Positions 57,075 to 64,000 of a stretch of DNA of 64,000 bases are shown piece after piece. This stretch comes from Actinomadura barringtoniae (lineage in GTDB: Bacteria > Actinomycetota > Actinomycetes > Streptosporangiales > Streptosporangiaceae). The position numbers and the translations under genes are program-made. Position 1 is the stretch's first letter. Each line of letters begins with the position of its first letter. The notes beneath the pieces were generated by a model. It saw nothing but the letters and a program-made list of their open reading frames with translations. It was not told the DNA's origin and searched no databases. The stretch spans positions 1-64,000 of the forward strand of contig NZ_JAGEOJ010000037.1 of the NCBI RefSeq assembly GCF_017573505.1. Direction: 5' to 3'.

Positions 57075-58733
57075 GTGAGCGAGTGGCGGGTGTCGGGGTT
57101 CGAGGAGGTACGCGAACTCGGCCGTGGCGGGCAGGGTCGCGTCGTTCTCGCGCGCCACGCGACCCGGGGCACCCCCGTGGCGATCAAGTACCTGACGGCC
57201 GGTGCGGGCGAGGCCGAGATCGAGCGGCTGCGGCACGAGGCGCGGATGCTCGGCCAGGTCGAGAACCCGCACGTGGCGCGCCTGTACCGGCTCGTCGAGG
57301 GCGAGCAGGGCGTCGCGATCATCATGGAGGCCGTCGAGGGCGTCTCGTTCAAGGAGATCCTCCAGCGGTACGGGACGCTGGAGCCCGAGGCGGCGCTGAC
57401 CGTTCTCAAGGGGTCGCTGCTCGGTCTCGCCGCCGCGCACGCCGTGGGCGTCGTTCATCGTGATTACAAGCCCGCGAACGTGGTCGTCCCGGCGGACGGC
57501 CGCAGCAAACTGATCGACTTCGGCATCGCCACCGAAGCGGGCTCCACGTCGGCGGCGGGCACCCCCATCTACATGGCTCCCGAGCAGTGGCGCGGCGAGG
57601 CCGCCTCCCCCGCCACCGACGTCTACGCCGCGACCTGCGTGTTCTACGAGTGCGTCACCGGGCACCGGCCGTTCCCTCCAGGCGACCGCGCCGCGCTCAT
57701 GAAGGGCCACCTCAGCGACCCGGTCCCGCTCGACGAGGTCCCCGAGCCGCTCCGGCCCCTGGTCGTGCGCGGCATGGCCAAGGAGGCGGACGAACGGCCC
57801 GCGAGCGCGGCGGCGTTCGTCGGTGAGCTCGAAGGAATCGCGCAGAGCACGTACGGCCCGGAATGGGAGACGCACGGCGTGCGCGCGCTGGCCGGGACCG
57901 CGCTGGCCCTGGCCGCCCTGTTCCCACTCGCGGCGGCAGGCCTGGCGCCTACCGCGGCCGCCGGTGCGGCGGGCACCGCGAGCGCGGCCGGCTCAGGCGG
58001 CATCCTGACCGCGATCGGCACCAAGACCGCCGTCGTCGTCGCCGGAACGGCCGTGGTCGGCGCCACCGCGGGCGGCGGCTACGGCGTCTACCAGGCGACC
58101 AAGCCCGAACCCGAGCATCGTCCGGTCGCCGCCACGACCTCCCCGGCGACGCCCGCCAAGACGCTGACGGTCGGCAAGTTCAGGCTGGCCGTGCCCCTGG
58201 CGTGGAAGGTCACGCAGCTGCGCGATTACAGCCAGGGTGACAAGCTGACCGACAGCTACCGGATCGACGTCGCGGGCACAGACTGCGCGGCCAACAAGCG
58301 CGACGCCCAGAACACCGTGTGGGGCAAGAAATACGACTACACGACCAACTGCGCCAGCTTCGCCGTGCTGGGCGACACCTGGATCCACCCGCCGAGCACC
58401 CGCGAGATCCAGTCCTACGAGCCCATCGCGCCGTTCCACCCCGGCACCGATCCCTCGCACGTCTGCCCGACCGACCCGGTGAAGTACAACGGCGTACGGG
58501 CCCCGCTGCCGAACAAGCCGCAGGTGCAGAAGCTCGCGCCGGTCGGCGATCACCAGGCCGAATACCGCCAGTGGCGCGAGCAGTGCTGGGACTACGGCGC
58601 GAGCGCCTCCAACCAGGGCCAGGTCTACTTCGTGCAGCGCCTCTGGTACCTCCCGCAGTCGAAGATCCTGATCATCGACGAGTGGAACACGCCGGGCCTC
58701 GACGCGATCCTGCGGAAGGCGACCTGGCTATGA
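57075..58733 (+). CDS. Membrane Ser/Thr protein kinase (copy 1)
   Basis: 552-residue Hanks-type kinase: P-loop ELGRGGQGRVV, Lys38 (VAIKYL), catalytic HRDYKPAN with Asp130, DFG Asp148 (IDFGIA) and GTPIYMAPEQW. Tyr replaces the usual Leu in HRDLKP. After residue ~275 come an Ala-rich hydrophobic stretch and a membrane-spanning segment (TKTAVVVAGTAVVGATAG), then an extracytoplasmic ~200-residue domain with several Cys that lacks PASTA repeats. GTG 57075 with GAGGAG upstream. Its stop overlaps a 31-codon relic of a third kinase. Confidence 0.92.
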   Translation: MSEWRVSGFEEVRELGRGGQGRVVLARHATRGTPVAIKYLTAGAGEAEIERLRHEARMLGQVENPHVARLYRLVEGEQGVAIIMEAVEGVSFKEILQRYGTLEPEAALTVLKGSLLGLAAAHAVGVVHRDYKPANVVVPADGRSKLIDFGIATEAGSTSAAGTPIYMAPEQWRGEAASPATDVYAATCVFYECVTGHRPFPPGDRAALMKGHLSDPVPLDEVPEPLRPLVVRGMAKEADERPASAAAFVGELEGIAQSTYGPEWETHGVRALAGTALALAALFPLAAAGLAPTAAAGAAGTASAAGSGGILTAIGTKTAVVVAGTAVVGATAGGGYGVYQATKPEPEHRPVAATTSPATPAKTLTVGKFRLAVPLAWKVTQLRDYSQGDKLTDSYRIDVAGTDCAANKRDAQNTVWGKKYDYTTNCASFAVLGDTWIHPPSTREIQSYEPIAPFHPGTDPSHVCPTDPVKYNGVRAPLPNKPQVQKLAPVGDHQAEYRQWREQCWDYGASASNQGQVYFVQRLWYLPQSKILIIDEWNTPGLDAILRKATWL

Positions 58734-58825
58734 CCGACAAGCTCCCTCGACCCACTCTGCCGATCATCGATGAGTGGAACACCCCCCGCCTAGAAAAGAT
58801 CTTGGAGCAGGCAATATGGCTGTGA
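58730..58825 (+). pseudogene. 31-codon C-terminal remnant of a third kinase copy
   Basis: Beginning with an ATG that overlaps the upstream kinase stop (ATGA), it reads IIDEWNTPRLEKILEQAIWL before its TGA. This matches the C-terminal ends of both neighbours (IIDEWNTPGLDAILRKATWL upstream; IVDIWKTPNLEAILQKATWI downstream). It is therefore the tail of an additional tandem copy whose body was deleted. It still has an open frame and overlaps the next kinase start. Confidence 0.75.
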
Positions 58826-60525
58826 CCGAGTGGCGCGTTTCCGGATTCTCCGAAGTCAAGGAGCTCGGCCGTGGTGGCCAGGGCCGGGTGGTCCTCGCCC
58901 GGCACAACGACCGCGGAACGCCCGTCGCCATCAAATATCTGACCGCCGACGCCGACGCGGCGGCCCAGGAACGGCTGCGGCACGAGGCCCGCATGCTGGG
59001 CCAGGTCGACAACCCCTACGTCGCCAAGCTCTACCGGCTGGTGGAGACCGAGCAGGGCGTCGCGATCATCATGGAGGCCGTGGAGGGCGTCTCGTTCAAG
59101 GAGATCCTCCAGCGGTATGGAACGCTCGAACCCGAGGCGGCGCTGACCGTTCTCAAGGGGTCGCTGATCGGGCTGGCCGCCGCGCACGCGATCGGCGTGA
59201 TCCACCGCGACTACAAGCCGGCGAACGTCATCGTCCCGGCGGACGGGCGCAGCAAGCTGATCGACTTCGGCATCGCCACCCGTGACGGCGCCGCGTCGGC
59301 GGCGGGCACGCCGTCGTACATGGCGCCCGAGCAGTGGCAGGGGCAGTCCGCCTCCCCCGCCACCGACGTGTACGCGGCGACCTGCGTCTTCTACGAGTGC
59401 GTGACCGGCCACAAGCCGTTCAGCGCCCCGAACACCCCGGCGATGATGAACCAGCACGTCAACGTCCCGGTGCCGGTCGAGGAGATGCCCGAGCCGCTGC
59501 GGCAGCTCGTGCTGCGCGGGATGGCCAAGAACCCGGCCGAACGCCCGGCGGGCGCCGCCGCGTTCGTCGGCGAACTGGAGCACGTCGCCCGCAGCGTGTA
59601 CGGGTCGGACTGGGAGTCGCGCGGCGTGCGCGCCCTGGCGGGCAGCGCCCTCGCGCTGGCCGCGCTCTTCCCGCTGGCCGCGGCCGGTCTCGTGCCGACC
59701 GCCACGGCCACGGCGGGCGCCGCCGGGGCGGGCGCGAGCGCGAGCGGCGCCGCGAGCTCCAGCGGGCTCATCGGCACGCTCGGCACCAAGGCGACCGTCG
59801 CCATCGCCGGCACGGCGGTCGTCGGCGCGGTCGCCGGCGGCTACGGGGTCTACCAGGCGACCAAGCCCGAGCCGAAGCGCCGCCCGGCCGCCGCCACCGC
59901 CGCGCCCACCAAGCCGATCAAGGTCGGCAAGATCTCCGTCTCGGTCCCGTTGACCTGGACCCTGCAGCCCCTGGGCGACTTCGATGAGATCGACAGCAAC
60001 TTCAAGACGCACAAGCGGCCCGGCGACAGCTACTTCGTCTCGACGGTCCCCGGCAAGCGCTGCACGAAGGGCTCGACGGACGGCAAGGTCTACCCCGGCG
60101 TCGCGCCCTCCTGCCCCGGCTTCTTCGTCTTCGGCCCCGGCTTCGTCAACGGCAAGGTGCCCAACTACCTCAACCAGCCCTACAAGGAGAGCGACACCTT
60201 CGGCGTGCTGCTCAACGAGGACTCGGGCATGAGCTGCCCGCAGTACGGCCAGTACCGCGCCGTCGGCGTCGCGAAGGGCGCCAAGGCCACGGTCCAGAAG
60301 CTCGACCCGGTCGGCTCGCACAAGGCGAACTTCCACGAGTGGCTCGTGCCGTGCTGGACCCGGGTCAAGGGCCCGAACGACCCGGAGGGCTTCGGGCCGA
60401 CCGCCAAGACGGCGACCACCTACACCGAACGGCTCTGGTACCTGCCCGAGTCCAAGATCCTCATCGTCGACATCTGGAAGACGCCGAACCTCGAGGCGAT
60501 CCTCCAGAAGGCCACCTGGATCTAG
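58816..60525 (+). CDS. Membrane Ser/Thr protein kinase (copy 2)
   Basis: 569-residue paralogue of the preceding kinase, nearly identical in the kinase core (ELGRGGQGRVVLARH, AIKYL, VIHRDYKPANV, KLIDFGIA, GTPSYMAPEQWQG). The juxtamembrane Ala-rich segment and TM helix are at about 275-350, with a Cys-containing extracytoplasmic domain after that. The two outer domains diverge far more than the kinases, so they probably sense different signals. ATG 58816 (or GTG 58822, aligning with copy 1) with GGAG upstream. Confidence 0.92.
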   Translation: MAVTEWRVSGFSEVKELGRGGQGRVVLARHNDRGTPVAIKYLTADADAAAQERLRHEARMLGQVDNPYVAKLYRLVETEQGVAIIMEAVEGVSFKEILQRYGTLEPEAALTVLKGSLIGLAAAHAIGVIHRDYKPANVIVPADGRSKLIDFGIATRDGAASAAGTPSYMAPEQWQGQSASPATDVYAATCVFYECVTGHKPFSAPNTPAMMNQHVNVPVPVEEMPEPLRQLVLRGMAKNPAERPAGAAAFVGELEHVARSVYGSDWESRGVRALAGSALALAALFPLAAAGLVPTATATAGAAGAGASASGAASSSGLIGTLGTKATVAIAGTAVVGAVAGGYGVYQATKPEPKRRPAAATAAPTKPIKVGKISVSVPLTWTLQPLGDFDEIDSNFKTHKRPGDSYFVSTVPGKRCTKGSTDGKVYPGVAPSCPGFFVFGPGFVNGKVPNYLNQPYKESDTFGVLLNEDSGMSCPQYGQYRAVGVAKGAKATVQKLDPVGSHKANFHEWLVPCWTRVKGPNDPEGFGPTAKTATTYTERLWYLPESKILIVDIWKTPNLEAILQKATWI

Positions 60526-60538
60526 TCGCCGGTGTGAT

Positions 60539-61578
<1,040 letters not shown>

Positions 61579-61582
<4 letters not shown>

Positions 61583-62634
61583 CGCGCCTGCTCCACTCTG
61601 CGCCGGACGATCAGGTTGACGACGGTCGCGATGAGCAGCATGGCGCCGAGGAAGAACTTGAACCAGTCGGGGTTCCACTCGGCGTAGACGATGCCCTTGT
61701 TGACCATGCCGAAGATGAACGCGCCGATGGCCGCGCCGATCGCCGAGCCGTAGCCGCCGGTCAGCAGGCAGCCGCCGATGACCGCGCAGATGATGTAGAA
61801 GAACTCGTTGCCGACGCCCTCGCCGGACTGCACGGTCGCGAACGCGAAGACCAGGTGCATCCCGGAGATCCACGCGCAGAACGCCACGCCCATGAACAGC
61901 CCGATCTTGGTGCGGGCGACCGGGACGCCCACCGCGCGGGCGCTCGGCGCCGCGCCGCCGACCGCGAAGATCCAGTTGCCGGTACGGGTGCGCAGCAGGA
62001 TCCAGGTGGCGACCGCGACCAGGGCGATCCACCAGAACACGGTGATGTTGACGTTGACGCCGGCGATGTCCACGTCCGAGGCGAACACCTTGCGCGCCGA
62101 CTCGAACCCGTCCATGTCGCGGACCGAGTCGGTGGCGACATTGCCGGTGACGGCCTTGGTCACGCCGAGGTTGGCGCCCGCGAGCATGAAGAACGTCGCG
62201 AGCGTGATGATGAAGCTCGGCAGCCCGGTCTTGACGTACAGCAGGCCGTTCAGGAAGCCGAACGCCAGCGTCACGACCAGCGAGATCGCGATGCCGATCC
62301 ACAGGTTCAGCGTGAGCTGGTAGCTGATCAGCGCGCAGATCAGCGCCACGCTCGGCACCATGACCCCGGCGGACAGGTCGAACTCGCCGCCGATCATCAG
62401 CAGCGAGACGCCGACCGCCATGATCCCGTACAGCGAGCTGGCGTACAGGACCGTGGAGAACGAGTCGGCCTGCAGGAACGCGTCGGCGACGATCGAGAAG
62501 AAGACGAACACCGCCACCGCGCCGATCAGCGCGCCGAGCTCGGGGCGGCCGAGCAGCCGCCGCAGCGGCGACCGGCGAGCGACCCGCTCGTCCGGCGCCG
62601 GCTGCGGCGGCTCCACGGCGACTGCCTGCGCCAT
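61579..62634 (-). CDS. Sugar ABC importer permease (RbsC-type)
   Basis: 351-residue inner-membrane permease with about ten hydrophobic helices of the CUT2 family (MIGGEFDLSAGVMVPS, GLPSFIITLATFFMLAGANLG, IFAVGGAAPSARAVGVPVART, TGGYGSAIGAAIGAFIFG). It has an unusual Pro-rich cytoplasmic N terminus. ATG 62634 shares one base with the binding-protein stop (TGATG). Confidence 0.93.
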
Positions 62635-63617
62635 CAGCGGGTCCCCGCGTTGGCGAACTGCTCGATCGAGGCGGCGGTGTCCTTGGTGACGATGGCGGGC
62701 CCGGTGAGGACCGGCTTGCCGCCGCCGAGGACGTTGCCGTTGTTCTTCAGCAGCCAGATCGCGTCGACGCCCTCGTAGCCCTGGAGGTAGGGCTGCTGGT
62801 CCACGGCGAACTCGACGGTCCCGGCCTTGAGCTGGGCGACCAGGTCCTTGTTCATGTCGAACGTGGCGATCTTGGCCTTGCTGCTGGCCTCCTTGGCCGA
62901 GTCGGCGGCGGTGGCCGCGACGGCGGCGTTCAGCGTGAGGATGCCGTCGATGGACTTGTCGGCCTGCAGCTTGGCGGTGATGGACGACTTCACCTGGGGC
63001 ATGTTGGTGCCCTGGACGAAGAGGTTCTGCATGTCGCCGCCGAAGGTCTTCTTGGCGCCGGCGCAGCGCGCCTCCAGGCCCACGTTGCCCTGCTCGTGGA
63101 TGACGCACAGCGCCTTCTTGGCGCCCGACTTGGCGAGCTGGGTGCCCGCCGCCTCGCCCGCCACGCTCTCGTCCTGGCCGAAGTGCGCGACCGCGCCGAG
63201 CTGGGCGGACACCTCCGCGCCGGAGTTGATGGACACCACCGGGATCTTGGCGGCGGTGGCCTTGGCGATGACGTCCTTGAGTGCGTCGGGCTTGGCGAGG
63301 GTGACGACGATGCCGTCGACCTTCTGGTCGATGGCGGTCTGCACGAGCTGGGCCTGCTTGCCGCCGTCCGGGTCGGCCGAGTAGAGGAAGTCGACGTTGT
63401 CCTTGGCCGCCGCCGCCTTCGCTCCCTTCTGGACAATGTCCCAGAACGTGTCGCCGGGACCCGAGTGGGTGACCATCGCGACCTTCAGGCGCGGGCCGCC
63501 GCTCCCGGTCGTCGCCTTCTCCTCCGACTTCTTCCCGCCCGAGCTGCTGCAGCCGCCCAGCGCGAGGATCCCCGCCGCCGCGACGGCCAACAGGCCCGAC
63601 CTCCGCATGAATCTCAT
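62634..63617 (-). CDS. Sugar ABC importer substrate-binding lipoprotein
   Basis: 327-residue periplasmic-binding-protein of the ribose/inositol class. A signal peptide with lipobox ALGGC is followed by a Ser/Gly/Lys linker, then VAMVTHSGPGDTFWDIVQKGA, YSADPDGGKQAQLVQTAIDQ, VDGIVVTLAKPDAL and VISINSG-like features. ATG 63617 after GGAGATCAG gives the expected signal peptide. First gene of the operon with the permease and ATPase. The adjacent IolE-like gene suggests an inositol or related polyol ligand. Confidence 0.93.
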   Translation of the reverse strand: MRFMRRSGLLAVAAAGILALGGCSSSGGKKSEEKATTGSGGPRLKVAMVTHSGPGDTFWDIVQKGAKAAAAKDNVDFLYSADPDGGKQAQLVQTAIDQKVDGIVVTLAKPDALKDVIAKATAAKIPVVSINSGAEVSAQLGAVAHFGQDESVAGEAAGTQLAKSGAKKALCVIHEQGNVGLEARCAGAKKTFGGDMQNLFVQGTNMPQVKSSITAKLQADKSIDGILTLNAAVAATAADSAKEASSKAKIATFDMNKDLVAQLKAGTVEFAVDQQPYLQGYEGVDAIWLLKNNGNVLGGGKPVLTGPAIVTKDTAASIEQFANAGTR

Positions 63618-63666
63618 CGGCTGATCTCCGTTCTCTCCCCGAGGGGTGGACTGGGTCGAACTGAAG

Positions 63667-63705
63667 CGAGCTCGGGACGAGCTCGAAAACGAACTCAGGA
63701 CGAAC
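63667..63705. promoter_or_regulatory. Helically phased CGAGCTC-type repeats upstream of the sugar ABC operon
   Basis: CGAGCTCG at 63667 and 63678, CGAACTC at 63690 and CGAAC at 63701 are spaced 11, 12 and 11 bases, about one DNA turn each, 50-90 bases before the binding-protein ATG. Candidate site for a cooperatively binding repressor (LacI or GntR type are usual for such operons). Confidence 0.45.
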
Positions 63706-63777
63706 CTAAGCCGTCCGAAGATCACAGATGGTAACGCCGAGCTTGCCTTTCCTTCTCATATCCCTTTCATGGACCTC

Positions 63778-63869
63778 GGGCAGTGCCTCCTCATGGCCGC
63801 CGGGCACTCTCCTCGTGGACGCCGGGCAGTCCTCCTCGTGGACGCCGGGCACTCCTCCTCATGGCCGTC
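63778..63869. repeat. Four 22-24-base tandem repeats at the IolE-like 3' end
   Basis: Units of the form gggca(g/c)t-cctcctc(a/g)tgg(a/c)cgcc begin at 63778, 63802, 63824 and 63847. The last contains the stop codon of the IolE-like gene (63859-63861). Confidence 0.85.
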
Positions 63870-64000
63870 GGGGCGCCGCCTCGACGAGGTAGGCCAGGCT
63901 GGCCGCGACGTTCTCGCGCGGCCCGTGGCCGGGATCGGGCTCGCCTCTCAGGATCGTGTCCTGCTCCATGACGTACCAGCCCTCGTACCCGGCGAGCTCC
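63859..64000 (-). CDS. C-terminal end of an IolE-like sugar isomerase/dehydratase (partial)
   Basis: The last 46 codons of a gene entering from beyond the window edge. The sequence GYEGWYVMEQDTIL followed by GPRENVAASLAYL is characteristic of the C terminus of xylose-isomerase-like TIM-barrel proteins such as inosose dehydratase IolE and related sugar-phosphate isomerases. Same strand as the ABC importer, about 240 bases upstream of it. The upstream part is not in the window, so the exact enzyme cannot be fixed. Confidence 0.7.
   Translation of the reverse strand, partial: ELAGYEGWYVMEQDTILRGEPDPGHGPRENVAASLAYLVEAAPRRP

Overview
The window is about 70% GC, with GTG starts, 4-base stop/start overlaps and many actinobacterial families: DUF574 S-adenosyl methyltransferases, SpoIIE phosphatases, PASTA-less Ser/Thr kinases, LuxR-STAND regulators and DevS-like kinases. 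This points to a filamentous actinomycete. Three DUF574 methyltransferases and a giant HAMP-array kinase suggest Streptosporangiales (Actinomadura-like), but that placement is an inference. No rRNA, tRNA, CRISPR array, transposase or phage gene was seen. Almost all of the window is coding, and no gap exceeds 300 bases.

Layout. 0-4 kb: a stress/dormancy-like set (universal stress protein, cNMP-binding protein, GAF histidine kinase, CBS protein) with two DevR-like boxes. 4-6.3 kb: a PadR regulator, SGNH hydrolase and SpoU methyltransferase operon, divergent from an NTF2-like gene. 6.8-9.3 kb: a TetR/MFS divergent pair with a clear operator. 9.4-19.6 kb: three DUF574 methyltransferases, a PH-domain protein and a six-gene branched-chain-amino-acid-type ABC operon with an acyl-CoA ligase inside it. 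19.7-26.4 kb: a Na+/H+ antiporter (probable CTG start), purC and sbcCD. 26.5-29.3 kb: a split RibD-like reductase/deaminase pair and an aldehyde dehydrogenase. 29.5-33.1 kb: ABC-2 exporter plus two-component system. 33.2-41.2 kb: a response regulator, a 1627-residue hybrid kinase with nine HAMP units and a divergent ATPase/GAF/SpoIIE phosphatase. 41.2-43.8 kb: two degenerate adenylate-forming enzymes. 44-46.5 kb: a LuxR-STAND regulator.

46.8-56.2 kb is the most unusual region. Four translationally overlapping genes encode a putative kleisin-like protein, two small winged-helix (KITE-like) proteins and a short-armed SMC-like ATPase. A 1130-residue HEAT-type helical-repeat protein follows 19 bases later. 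No TOPRIM nuclease (JetD) is present, so this is not a standard Wadjet/MksBEFG locus. It may be an SMC complex that combines KITE-like and HEAT-like subunits.

56.2-60.5 kb: a membrane protein, an unlisted 35-residue membrane peptide, and two tandem Ser/Thr kinases separated by the 31-codon remnant of a third. 60.5-64 kb: a sugar (probably inositol-type) ABC importer operon and the 3' end of an IolE-like gene.

A theme across the window is in-frame minisatellite repeats at protein ends (universal stress protein, adenylate-forming enzyme, KITE-like protein, HEAT protein, ABC ATPase). Three GC-rich mini-hairpins are also inserted in frame in unrelated genes.
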